A stretch of DNA of 64,000 nucleotides from Thamnaconus septentrionalis (taxonomy: Eukaryota; Chordata; Actinopteri; Tetraodontiformes; Monacanthidae). The stretch is taken from assembly GCA_009823395.1 (NCBI GenBank), contig CM020513.1:4670501-4734500 (forward strand), given 5' to 3'. Position 1 is the stretch's first letter; every line of letters starts with the position of its first letter. Shown here in pieces: positions 22,165 through 31,701 of the stretch. The notes beneath the pieces are model-generated. The model had not been told where the DNA came from. It saw only the letters and a list, made by a program, of their open reading frames with translations, and did no database searches. The position numbers were made by a program, and so were the translations under genes.

Positions 22165-22216
22165 CTACAGTGATCAGCATCTCCACCTGCAGCTCCAGCG
22201 ACGGCAGTCATAGCGT
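22165..22216 (-). CDS. Candidate internal exon (exon C)
   Basis: A strong minus-strand acceptor (GCTTTGTTTTCCTCTGCATTCAG) and donor CTGTAG|GTGAGG bound 52 bp. Entered with one carried base it reads AMTAVAGAAGGDADHC and exits with two bases, exactly what exon B requires; the joined reading is DHC-R-RQREVQL. A different, coiled-coil-like frame (LELQVEMLITV) exists but has a stop between the acceptor and its start. Confidence 0.28.
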
Positions 22217-22330
22217 CTGAATGCAGAGGAAAACAAAGCCATTGTGCCAGAGACACAAAATATTTAAAGTCCTACATGACACAAAATGAACTCCAGTGTT
22301 TTTCTAACAAGTCATGAGAAGCAAAACCAA

Positions 22331-22500
22331 CCCCCTGTGATGTCAGAAGGGGCGCCAACACAGCAAACAATGTTTTTGAGCGCTCCCCACCCTTCCCCAG
22401 CTAGGTGTTGGCTCCGCCCTCTGAGAGGGAAAAGAAAACGAAAGGGAACAAAACAAAGTCAGTCAGTTTTACCAGCAGGCTGTAAACAGAGGGCTAAACA
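22331..22500. repeat. Unclassified dispersed repeat, copy 2
   Basis: It opens with GTGATGTCAGAAGGGGCGCC and closes with CTGTAAACAGAGGGCTAAAC, matching the copies at 10,124 and 24,082. Confidence 0.5.
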
Positions 22501-22594
22501 GCATTTTTGGAAAAACAGAGCAGAGTGGCGCAGGTCACATCTGCGTCACGCCGTAGCTGGAGGTCATCGGTCGGATTATATAACGTAATGTGTA

Positions 22595-22622
22595 AACGTG
22601 TGTGTGCGTGTGTGCGTGTGTC
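22595..22622. repeat. (GT)n imperfect microsatellite
   Basis: GTGTGTGCGTGTGTGCGTGTG-type run. Confidence 0.85.
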
Positions 22623-22643
22623 AAGAAGAATAGCTGTGTTTCA

Positions 22644-23315
22644 GAGTGCACCAAAGCTAAGGTGTGAGGCCTTGTCCACATAAAAACGGGTATTTCTGAA
22701 ACAAAAGTTTTTCTGCCTCTGGTTACAAAAAAAAATCGCCATCCACACCAACGGTGTCATAAAAACTCCACGTAAAACCGCAAAATCCACCTCAAGCAAT
22801 GTAATGTACATGCCAAAGCAGTAGGGGGCAATATCACGCCGAACAGCAAGGACAATTTTAGCCAATCTCAAGGCTGGAAAAACAACGACGGCAAACAGAA
22901 GCATGGTGGATTCTTTGTGGATTCTTGTGGACTGACAGCGAAGTCTCGCTCACTGTAACACAAGTACAAAATTCAATAAAATGCGGAATGGCAGTTGAGT
23001 CGGTCAAAGTAACGCTACATATGAGCTTGTGAGATACACAAACTGCTGATAAGTTGCTAAATAGCGCTGGTGTTTTGGCGAACCCCTCCATCCGCCGACG
23101 AGGGATTTTCGCGATTTTCCTCGGTTTCTCTGTCCACACATGACTGCTGTAACCGCAGTTCTTGAAAAAGTTCACCCTGGGCTCTGTTTCCAAAAAACTC
23201 AGCTCACAGGAATCTACAACTGCGGTTACCTGTGAATGAAAAGGCCAAATAATGTAGAGAAACACACGCTTTCAGAAATATACCCTTGTTGGTGTGGACA
23301 GCCCCCGAGTGCACC
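22644..23315. mobile_element. Putative TIR element, superfamily uncertain
   Basis: GGCCTTGTCCACATAAAAAC followed by GGGTATTTCTGAAA near 22,669 is mirrored at 23,270-23,306, which on the other strand reads GGGGCTGTCCACACCAACAA, then GGGTATATTTCTGAAA. GAGTGCACC occurs exactly at both flanks (22,644-22,652 and 23,307-23,315). If this is a target duplication the left TIR begins about 16 bp inside it, which is unexplained. A 12-bp inverted pair (GTAACCGCAGTT, 23,149-23,160 and 23,218-23,229) lies within. No transposase frame is present. Confidence 0.5.
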
Positions 23316-23362
23316 TGTCCCAGCGCTGCTGCGGCCCTTCACACTTCACCGCCTGCCCCTCA

Positions 23363-23394
23363 CTCTCTCTCTCTCCCTCTCTCTCTCTTTCTCT
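23363..23394. repeat. (CT)n microsatellite
   Basis: CT-rich run ending CTCTGCAG. It resembles a splice acceptor, but the next codons are uninformative. Confidence 0.9.
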
Positions 23395-23893
23395 GCAGCT
23401 AATTTGCACTCTGCAGAGTAGCAGCGGTCCTGATGACACTGGGTAACAGAGTGAGGAAGTGGGCGGGGCAGATCGCCCTTGTCGGCCCGTCAGTCACACC
23501 CTGGTTCTCTCTCGCTCTTATGTGGGGACGGGGGGCGAGCGAGGAGAGGCGATGAAAAGCTGCTGTCTGCGGTTCCGCAGTCTAACTGTTGCATTGGCAC
23601 CTTTTTTTTCCCCCATCTATGGACTTATTTATGTATTTATTTATTTAGTTGCCACTTGTAATTGAATTTCCTCCGAGTCGAGCGACTCCTCTTAAGCGTC
23701 GCTTTGATTCAGCAGTCGGCGGTTGTCAGAGGAGGATTTGGAATCAAAGAGCGACCGTGAGCTCCGTCCTCGGGTTCAAGGCGGGAAAATTAAAGCTTCA
23801 CTTACTGTTGTGATAAGTTGCAGGTTGCTGTGAATGTGAAGCCCTTTAATTCCCGTGACTTCCCCGGTGCAGTGCGCACCTTTTTTTCTCGTC

Positions 23894-23932
23894 CTTCTTC
23901 TTCTTCTGCTTCTTCCACTTCTTCCACTTCTT
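23894..23932. repeat. (TTC)n imperfect repeat
   Basis: TTC units with GCT and CAC interruptions. Confidence 0.85.
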
Positions 23933-24081
23933 TTAAATTTCGGGCGGTGAAAAATTATTGAAAGTATCTGTGATGTCGGTCTTCTCTAACTGTAACATCC
24001 TGTCTGTATCCTGTCAGTCAACTCCCCACAAATCAGAAAAGTCCTTCCGAGGGCGTCTTCTCGATCAAACAGTTCGGAAAA

Positions 24082-24240
24082 ATGTGACACAAGGGGCACC
24101 AACAACTTTCGCAGTGGCAACAGCCCTGCCTCTTGTTGCCTCCAACCTCTGATGCCGCCTTATTTTTGTTTCCTGCCAAAACATGTGAGAGGTCCAACAT
24201 CAACAGCATGGGTATTAGCAGTAAACAGAGGGCTAAACAG
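24082..24240. repeat. Unclassified dispersed repeat, copy 3
   Basis: It opens TGTGACACAAGGGGCACCAA and closes GCAGTAAACAGAGGGCTAAA, the same paired words as in copies 1 and 2. Confidence 0.5.
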
Positions 24241-24659
24241 GCTGTGATCAAGTGCTTTTCTCACTTAATTTTAATTCTATTTTGTCAGTCTCACTACTTG
24301 CATATTGCAGCGTTTACGGTTAGCGTCAAAACCATCGACGTCCGTCAACGGTGTCGGCGCAGCAGCGGCGGTGCCGCTTGGCTGCAGTCGTGTTTGGCCT
24401 TGACGGCGCACGTGGAAGCAAGCCGCGGACACACACAGAGTTAAAAGGCTTTGCTCCGGCCAAATTACAGCCAAATCCAATATTTGCTTCAGTCTCTCCC
24501 CCGCTGGAGCGTTTCAGCCCTTCAGAGCGTAAAACGGTCAGGAAATAACATTGCATTTCTTTCATACACTGTGTTCACACTTTACCCTGTTGGTTCACTC
24601 AGCCAGCGTGTGTCTGTCTCTCACAATATACACACAAACGCACACACACACACGCTGCC

Positions 24660-24939
24660 GCAGATCAAATTAAAGTCGTGCTCTACACAAACAGAACGGC
24701 TGGATCTGAGACGGTCAACCTGCCGACATCGCCACAGCCCACGGAACGTTTCCTCAGTCATCCCGACGGATCTGGTGCATCCAGCCGGTCAAGAGGCCGT
24801 AGAGGTGGTTCGAGGAGGGAGGTTTAGATTAATCTTCCATCGCTCAGGTTCAAGCAAAACAAAACTCAGACACATTTGGAAACAAATCAGCGAGGCTTTG
24901 CATCGTGCACGTCTATGGCTAGACAACAGAGGACTTTAA
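24660..24939 (+). other. Unusually protein-like open frame, unassigned
   Basis: From GCCGCAG at about 24,660 the plus-strand frame stays open to a TAA at 24,937-24,939 and contains TQTERLDLRRS, NVSSVIPTDLVHPAG and EAVEVVRGGRFRLIFHR. This stretch is not GC-extreme and lacks simple repeats, so the openness is less expected than elsewhere. There is no recognised domain or downstream donor; it could be a terminal exon or a decayed repeat. Confidence 0.15.
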
Positions 24940-25499
24940 GCTAAAGTCTATGTTGAGTATGTAAAGTAGGTTAACGTAGAATAATGTTGCCCTATTGAGT
25001 TGAAGGGGGCAGCGCCACCCTTTTTGTGCAAAGACTAACATCCAAGCTAATCTCACTAGCAGCAGCAGATTGCAACTTCTTCTTCTTCTGTTTTGGAGCA
25101 TCTTGGAGCATGAATCCATAAAAAGCAAGCCGATTGACCAGGGGATCCATCAGATGGAAAATTAGAATTATTGCTTTCCAAAGTTTGTCAATTTTTGGCT
25201 AGTCGCTAAAACAGCGCTGGGCTCCTTGTACTTAAATTAGCGTGGCGGCAACAGCTAACAGCACAGAGGCGGCTAATGTTTCTGTTACAAGTAACAACGA
25301 GGCAGAATTTCCTGCCGATGGCCAAAGAGGCTTTTCATCCGACCGACTGGCGTGGAGGCCTGACGGCGACATGTGACCAGTCAGAGCGCCATCTAATCAG
25401 CTGTCACGGATTAATCTTGGCTGCTGGCGATTTTAGATCAAAAGTCTTACAGGGGCCTCGTCAGCGTCACATTATCAAGCTCCAGAACTTTGTTAAGCA

Positions 25500-25570
25500 G
25501 ATAAAAGAATAACAACTAGATAATTTGGACGCAGTGAAAATGGGATTTTAATGAAAGGAATTACGGACGG
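25500..25570. promoter_or_regulatory. Candidate conserved non-coding element
   Basis: AGATAAAAGAATAACAAC, AGATAATTTGG and GGATTTTAATGAAAGGAATTA sit together in non-coding sequence. Motif-based inference only. Confidence 0.18.
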
Positions 25571-25779
25571 AGCCCGAGGCCAGTCAAACAAAACAGATTG
25601 GTGCTTTTTTTTTGTTTTGTTTTTCTTGTTTGCTCCCCTGTGATGTCAATCTCCAGGGTGCCAAGAGGTGAAGAACCTTCTCAGGTGAGACTAATTCCTG
25701 CTTCCTGTTTTCACGCTGGCCGGGCTATTTCCTTATCTGCTTGTCTTATTTGTGTGAGCTTGAATTATTCCAGAATATT

Positions 25780-25876
25780 TCATCCTCATCTGCCTTTAAA
25801 TGTAATTAAGCCGGGCTGTAATTACATCCTTTCAGCACACCTTCCAGGCACTTATTTGGAATTTGCATTTGTAATT

Positions 25877-25877
<1 letters not shown>
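25780..25877. promoter_or_regulatory. Candidate enhancer: repeated TGTAATT sites and an octamer
   Basis: TGTAATTA occurs at 25,801-25,808 and 25,818-25,825, TGTAATTG at 25,870-25,877, and the inverted TAATTACA at 25,821-25,828. A perfect POU octamer ATTTGCAT is at 25,861-25,868. Paired homeodomain and POU sites are typical of developmental enhancers. Function is not shown. Confidence 0.3.

Positions 25878-25928
<51 letters not shown>
25878..25928. repeat. (CT)21 microsatellite
   Basis: Uninterrupted CT to 25,919, then imperfect. Confidence 0.97.
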
Positions 25929-26939
25929 ACTCGCTCGCTCCGCTGATTTGCAGAGCAGCAATAAACAGAACATGTTGGCGAGGGATTCCAACAGGAAATC
26001 AATCGGGGAATCGGCGCTTTTAATCATCTGATTCCTTCATTGGAGCAAGACGCGGTTTTTTTTTGTTTTTTTTTACAAGACTGGATATCAACAGAACCGA
26101 TAATCCAATCGGTCATCGGCAGTTCTCCTCCCCGGGCTGAGGTGACCAGTAGCCCCGCCCCCCGTCCCTCCCCACCCACTCAGCCCTCAGGGCAGTTTCC
26201 TCTGGAAAACGGTCGACATTTCTCATCAAAGTCAGTCAAGTTAATGAGCAGGAGAGAGTATCGACTCCGATACTTGCCCCCGATGGAAGCGACACGCTTC
26301 GAATGCGCATAAAGAAAAAAGAAAGAAATTTTAAAAAAAATTCAAAAAGCCACCAGGGGGAGCCCAGCAGAGACATGAAGTAGTGGAGGGAAGGAATTAG
26401 AGAGTTAGAGAGAATTTGATTTTAACATGAGTTGGCATGTTAGTTTAATGTTTTGTCAACAACATGGAAACAGAATCTCTCGGGCAGAGAACTGGCAGCC
26501 GAGTGGGCGGGGCTAGTGGAGCGTGCTTCACAGTCCACCTGCTCGGCAGCTCCTTGGAACTTTGTGTCGGAGTGCAGCTCCGTGAGGAGCAACTTAGCCT
26601 CCTGAACTCGCCGATCAATCGGCCAGGCCGCAGCAGGACCGTCAGCTCGGCCTCTTTTTTAACGTTCAATCCAGCCGGCTGGAATTTCACAGCCTAATGG
26701 GTAAATCAACAAGTCAAACAATTACAAAACAAAAGGAAAAAAAACCAAAAGAAACCATGCGAACGTCCACTTTGAAGCATGCAAAAGCATGCGATGGTGA
26801 CCGTTGTCACATCGGAAGCATTCAGCGGCGCTGTGATGAAAACATTCCGATTGTTTCAGTAGGAAGGCAACGAATGAGACTCTGACGCTCCAGCGGTTTG
26901 ATGATTTGATTGGGAAAAAGTGGTTTGGAACCACAAGTT

Positions 26940-26972
26940 GGTCGGTCGGTCAGTCGGTCGGTCGGTCGGTCG
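26940..26972. repeat. (GGTC)n tetranucleotide repeat
   Basis: About eight units, one interrupted by CAGTC. Confidence 0.93.
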
Positions 26973-27095
26973 AACAGCTGCACAACTGGGCTGAGACGGC
27001 GGCACTCCAGGGGGGCGGAGCTTCTGCATTCTTGTTTTCCTTTGCTGGCAGCAGCCAAGATTCCTGCAACAAGTCAGACTGTCGAGGATCCAATA

Positions 27096-27216
27096 CAGAA
27101 GAAGAGGAGGGGGAGGAAGAGGAGGAGGAAAAAAGAAAGGCAGAGTCAGTGCACAGCAAGGAGGCGGGGCAAAAAGAGGAGGAGGACAAGGAGGAGGAGG
27201 AGGAGGAGGAGGAGGG
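27096..27216. repeat. (GGA/GAA)n polypurine tract
   Basis: Two polypurine stretches (27,096-27,140 and 27,168-27,216) rich in GGA. It can form triplex DNA and gives poly-Glu/Arg or poly-Ser/Pro in false frames. Confidence 0.9.
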
Positions 27217-27329
27217 AACACCTGGCAGCAGGCGGCGGCCTCGCTGAGATAAACCAATAAGTGGCTCATGCATTAAAGATGAGCCGGTTGGAGAGTTGAG
27301 ACTCTGAAAAGGAACTCATTCATATTTTA

Positions 27330-27440
27330 ATCACACCGGAGGTTCAATTAATCATCGCGCGGTTTAAAGGGTGAAATTGATGAATATTCAGCCGGCGAGT
27401 GAAGCGACCTCTGACCCCGGCCGCCGCCGCTGCTTCTAAT
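27330..27440. promoter_or_regulatory. Candidate conserved non-coding element
   Basis: GGTTCAATTAATCATCGCG and GAAATTGATGAATATTCAGC occur just upstream of a possible first exon at 27,610. Motif-based inference. Confidence 0.18.
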
Positions 27441-27609
27441 CGTATTCCTGCACGACGTGACGCTTCAAACCCGCCGCCGCCTGGAAGAGTCTCCCGGGGT
27501 TCCTCCAGACTCCTCAAGGTTGAGGCTGGCGGGGAGTTTTTGTTATTTATCGGCTGAAGGTCTTCCGCACGGGAGCAAAACAGCGCAGCGTTTATTAATA
27601 GAAGCAACA

Positions 27610-27672
27610 ATGGCTGTGTTTCTGAGGAGGGATTCCTCGGTCGGCCCGATGACCCCCAAGTTGCAGTCGCAA
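27610..27672 (+). CDS. Speculative first coding exon
   Basis: ATG in a good Kozak context (GCAACAATGG: A at -3, G at +4) opens 21 codons, MAVFLRRDSSVGPMTPKLQS followed by Q, ending in phase 0 at the donor CAA|GTAAGT. Third positions are mainly G or C. No following exon was located and the peptide is not recognised, so chance remains the leading alternative. Confidence 0.2.
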
Positions 27673-28074
27673 GTAAGTCTCTAAAAAAAACTCACCAGCT
27701 CATCTCTTGCAGTTTTTCACTCGGCTCATCAAGACAGCTGACGGTAATGTATCTAAAACCTCGCAGGCACCCGTACATAATCTCATCTGCAGGCCGGGCC
27801 AAATTGCAGGCAACCACCCACGCAAGAACAACTCATTGAAAAGGAGTCAATCCCAGATTCATATCTTTCACAACTGTCCTCCCGAAACCCTCCGCTGGGG
27901 CTGGAAAAGTTCTTCCAGTCTCTTGGCTCTCTCTGACTCCTATTTTCTTGGCGACGAAGGAGCAGCCTGTAGTAATATATTTGTATGCATATCTTATTTC
28001 ACTTATATTTATTACTTATATTTCACTTGACACAGCATTGCACTAGAGATGATGTTTAGGAAATAAAATTAAAA

Positions 28075-28440
28075 AATAGTCAGTGTCATCACTGGACAAA
28101 GACTGAAGCCAAATGCACGACTCAAAAGCCAAAGTTTCAAATTAAAGAGTATTTATTTACAAATGTCCAAAGTAAAAAAAAAAAAAAAAAACTCTGAAAA
28201 GGAAAAAACTAAGAAAAAAACAGCCTCACAAACAAAAATCACTCCAAATAGGAAATAATTCAACAGGCACAAAGGAACAACCGAAAACTTTGGACAAAGC
28301 AAAGACTCAGGACCTTGATTACTGTTACTTACTGGTGCTCTGTTATGACAAGGACAAGGGGAGACGCACACTACATACACACAAGCTAATGGGGAACAGG
28401 TGAAGACAGACTAATCAGACGTGGCGGGAAACAAACAAAC
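28075..28440. mobile_element. Decayed interspersed repeat, host of a nested MITE
   Basis: Text such as GCCAAATGCACGACTC, TATTTATTTACAAA, an A18 run (28,174-28,191), GGGGAACAGGTGAAGACAG and GGCGGGAAACAAACAAACT is typical of a common fish retroelement-like repeat. The sequence resumes after 28,938 with CTGACTGACACATGAGGGAAC, consistent with interruption by the MITE. The class is uncertain and no coding domain remains. Confidence 0.4.
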
Positions 28441-28441
28441 T

Positions 28442-28938
28442 AGCAGCGTTTCCATTCCAGTTTTTTTGCAAAATAAAAGCGGTGTTTCTGATATTTCGAC
28501 AAAGTACAATTGCGTTTTGCAGGTGTTTCCATTTAATGGTGTGAAGCGCATACGCCGCAATTCTCGTAAAATCTCGTCCCGTGAGAACCCATTTTCAGGA
28601 AGCCCTTAAACCTCATTTCCCTTTCAAATTCCTTAGTCTTATTCCTCGTACAAATCTGCATTTCCATGTTGTTTGCTGTCAAGAACGGTTGTTATATTTT
28701 TCTCTTTAATTACTTGCAAAAAATATTCCGTCTCCTCCTCCGTCCAAACGTAACCCGCTATTTTCACTTGAAGTGAACTGGTCACGTGACCCCCGCACGT
28801 CATGCCCGGTGTTTCCATGACACATGAAAACTTTTGGTGATATGTGAGAGCTTTTTCGATGTTTAGGTGTTTACATTACCTGTTTTTCATTGCTATATTT
28901 AGGTTTTGCGCAATTCTAAGGGTAATGGAAACGCAGCT
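28442..28938. mobile_element. MITE with ACT duplication, nested in older repeat
   Basis: The ends AGCAGCGTTTCCATT and, inward on the other strand, AGCTGCGTTTCCATT match at 14 of 15. ACT lies immediately outside both ends (28,439-28,441; 28,939-28,941). A 3-bp duplication suggests a PIF/Harbinger-type element, though ACT is not the usual TWA target. At 497 bp it has no transposase. Near its centre is the palindrome GGTCACGTGACC (28,780-28,791). Confidence 0.75.
28780..28791. promoter_or_regulatory. CLEAR-type E-box palindrome inside a MITE
   Basis: GGTCACGTGACC contains GTCACGTGAC, the consensus for MiT/TFE factors (CLEAR element) and an ideal bHLH E-box. Presence is certain; use is unknown. 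Confidence 0.35.
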
Positions 28939-29399
28939 ACTGACTGACACATGAGGGAACAGGGTTTCAAAATAATAGCATCTTTTCAGCCAAAAACCGC
29001 CTCTCCTTCAGGATTCGACGCCTGTCGGAAAAGCGGGAAACCTCAGACGGGGGGGCGTTGCCCTGCTGATCCAACCAGTTCTGGACTGGGTCAAAAAATA
29101 AAGGGCTAGTTTTCAGGTTAATAATCTTCTTATGCACACTGTGGCCTCCCCGGCTGATCAAGGAGGAATTAAATATGCACCGCCAGCTTGCAGCGGGAAA
29201 CGTTTTAAGTCCAGCCCCCTTCCTGGGCATCCCCCCCTCCCCACAGCAATTTAGCGCTTTAGCTCCCCCCGGCTAGCTTACTGGGAAATGATGGAGTCGG
29301 GCCGCTGGGGCGCGGAAACATTAAAGCGGGATCCTCGGAGCCCTCCGCCGGCTGCCAGGGAGACCCCGTTGATGCAGCCATGGGTCCATACGGCTCAGC

Positions 29400-29432
29400 A
29401 GAGGAGGAGGAGGAGAAGGAGGAGGAGGGAGA
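29400..29432. repeat. (GGA)n repeat
   Basis: GGA units with one AAG interruption. Confidence 0.92.
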
Positions 29433-29999
29433 ACAAACAGACAGACAGGCAGCCACACTTCACTTCCTGCTCTCCTCCGGGAAGCTGCAGCCAGACGGAG
29501 CCGAGCCGATCCGATTGGGGGGGGCTGGAGGGGGGTCGCAATGAGGACACGCCCCTTTTCGGCTCCTTTGCTATTAAAAAAAGAAACAGAAACCACAGCC
29601 TAGATGAAGTCTGATACTACTGCGCCATATGGTCAGCGCTAACAGTTTCACGCTAACCTTAGCGTCTCAGCCGCGCTACCCCTGGTCCCTTGCGCGATAT
29701 ATCTCCCACGCCGTCTGTGTTCATTTGCAAGAACGTTATTTTGCTCCCCTGAAAGCTGCACTGAAAGGAGTCATGGAAGACAACAACAAAAGAGATAAAT
29801 TGGGGTTGCTCAGGTCCTTTCGCTCACGCGATGCAAATCCGTTTTGTTTGGCGTACGCGCGTTCTGGATTCAGAAGTCAAGAAGAATTGAATGCGAATAA
29901 TCCTATGAGAAAAACACCGACAGCAGCGCGGCTGCGGACCTTGTGCATTCAGGCAACCTGGGCTGGTCCCAGCGACGGCTCCAGGTGCATAAGTAGATA

Positions 30000-30502
30000 C
30001 AACAGTTTCGCTCCTACGCGTCCGCGTGCCTTTTCCACCGGATGGGATTTGCAACACTCCGCTCAGCCTGGAGGATGCAGCAGGACTCTCCGCCCTCCTG
30101 TCAGCCTCGCATCCGCTCCCGGAACCGCGCCGCCCCGGACGCCCCTGGCGGTGGTGTGCGTGCGTGTGCGCGTGCGCGACTTTTTTCCCCCGCGGCCCGT
30201 GTGTGGGAGTGTCTTCTGTCGGCGGAGGCGATGGAGGAGCCGCCGCAGCTCTGAATAACGGCGCCGGGAGAGGGAGGCCTCCTGGGGGGAGTGGGCGGGG
30301 CCAGTGCATCCTTCCCGCCCGTGCAAAGGCGATAGTGAATCAGCGGCGCCGACGGATGTCTTCTTCTGCCGCCTCGCTCAGACGCAGCCCCGCGGCCCAG
30401 GCAGGTGGTCGCTGCTGCGGCTCAGCTCTCGTTTTTTTAGCCTCCAGGCCGCCCTTTATTTTTTTTTCCCCCCGCCGAGCGAGCGAGAGAGCGAGAGAGC
30501 GG
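30000..30502 (+). promoter_or_regulatory. Candidate CpG-island promoter and first exon
   Basis: CpG-dense sequence from about 30,010 to 30,510 holds a perfect Sp1 GC box, GTGGGCGGGGCC (30,291-30,302). About 200 bp later comes an excellent donor, GAGCGG|GTGAGT, with last exon base 30,502. This layout (GC box, short GC-rich exon, consensus donor) is what a non-coding first exon on the plus strand would look like. A seven-codon upstream ORF starts with ATGGAGGAG near 30,230. No TATA box is seen and the gene it would serve is unknown. Confidence 0.35.
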
Positions 30503-30640
30503 GTGAGTCACCGCCCTTAACACGGAGTGCTCTTCGTGTTAAGACTGATGAAGCCCGCAGACACACACACGCACAATGTTTCTAGCCTCCTGTATACAGC
30601 AGGTGCTCAACCACCTCGAAACACAAGGGATTGTGGGAGC

Positions 30641-30699
30641 TCCGCTCCTCTTCCTCCCCCTTCTGCTCCTCCTCCTCTTCCTCCTCATCCTCTTCTTCT
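30641..30699. repeat. (CTC/TTC)n polypyrimidine tract
   Basis: Almost pure pyrimidine over about 60 bp. Confidence 0.88.
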
Positions 30700-31120
30700 G
30701 GTTGGGAGGCCAACGGTAGTTTTGTTGTCACACTGAATGTATGACAATAGTGTTTATGTATTTATATGTGTTTCCGTTTTATCTGTGTTTTTTCGGTTTG
30801 TGTAATTGTTTTCTCCTGCACAACGTGGCTTTTTTTCCACTTTTGATTGGTTCAATTTTAACGGCTCTCCGCTGCTTGAAAGTGCCGTACGTAACGACAC
30901 TAAACTGGCTCTGGAAAACAATGCTCTCCTGGGATTTGATTGGAATTGATTTTATTTTTTTTTCTTTTCAAAATGACACCTTTTTCTCCCCATGTATATA
31001 TATATATTTTTTTTTAAATGCGTGCGTGTGTGAAAGTCACTCTGAAAACTTTTCTTGGCAAGAGCAAACTTTGAAATTCAAATGTGCCGCGGTGGCTGTG
31101 CAACATCAACACACGCGCAT

Positions 31121-31148
31121 GCACACACACACACACACACACACACAC
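31121..31148. repeat. (CA)n microsatellite
   Basis: Fourteen CA units. Confidence 0.95.
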
Positions 31149-31613
31149 TCCGAGCACAGACAGGCACTCGGCAGCATGGCATCTTCTGTCTTCAAATGCT
31201 GCCAAAATAATTGAAAAAATCCCTCCGAGGACGGAAAATCTTTTTCTTTCTTTTTTTCCTTTCATTATTTTTTTACACGATATACGAACTATTGCGAGCT
31301 CTAAAGCGGCCTTGACAGCAGCGGGGAGAACCTTCCTGTTATTATTTCTTTACTCCACTCCCCCATCTGTGATGTGGAAGCGGCATAAATGGTGCCCGCT
31401 TGAAAAAAGAAAATCGCCGAGACCTTTTCAACAAGCCAATCCCTTCGAGAGGAAAAGAAAAAGAAGAAAAACGGAGAGTTTCTGGCCTGATTTCAGGTGG
31501 AGCTCATCTCAGTGGGACCATTTGTCTGTTTTTTTTTAGGTTGTTTGTTTTTTAAAATCAGCACAGATATTCACTTTGGTCTCTGGGCTCTAATCACTCT
31601 TGTTCTCCGGCAG

Positions 31614-31701
31614 CGTTGACCCTCTGAAGACGGCCGTCAAGGCCGACCGCTCGTTAGCGAAGCTCGTTTCTCCCGCCGCCTTCATCGAGTCTCGGCTGTA
31701 A
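31614..31701 (+). CDS. Speculative terminal exon fragment
   Basis: CACTCTTGTTCTCCGGCAG, an acceptor-like sequence, precedes 28 codons reading VDPLKTAVKADRSLAKLV then SPAAFIESRL and a TAA (31,699-31,701). About four fifths of third positions are G or C, as expected for fish coding sequence but also for a CpG-rich patch. There is no preceding exon in hand. Confidence 0.13.

Noticed and set aside
23385..23400. Splice acceptor (CT tract ending CTGCAG)
   Set aside because: It is the edge of a (CT)n microsatellite, and the following sequence has no sustained or protein-like frame.
27691..27780. Minus-strand exon ending at GTGAGT (27,691)
   Set aside because: The frame is open, but the acceptor is weak, the translation is not protein-like, and it overlaps the region after the plus-strand first-exon candidate.
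29629..30258. Plus-strand open frame of 209 codons
   Set aside because: It overlaps the CpG island, with a long opposite-strand frame, and ends in Arg-rich nonsense from GCG text. Openness is explained by the lack of AT-rich stop codons.
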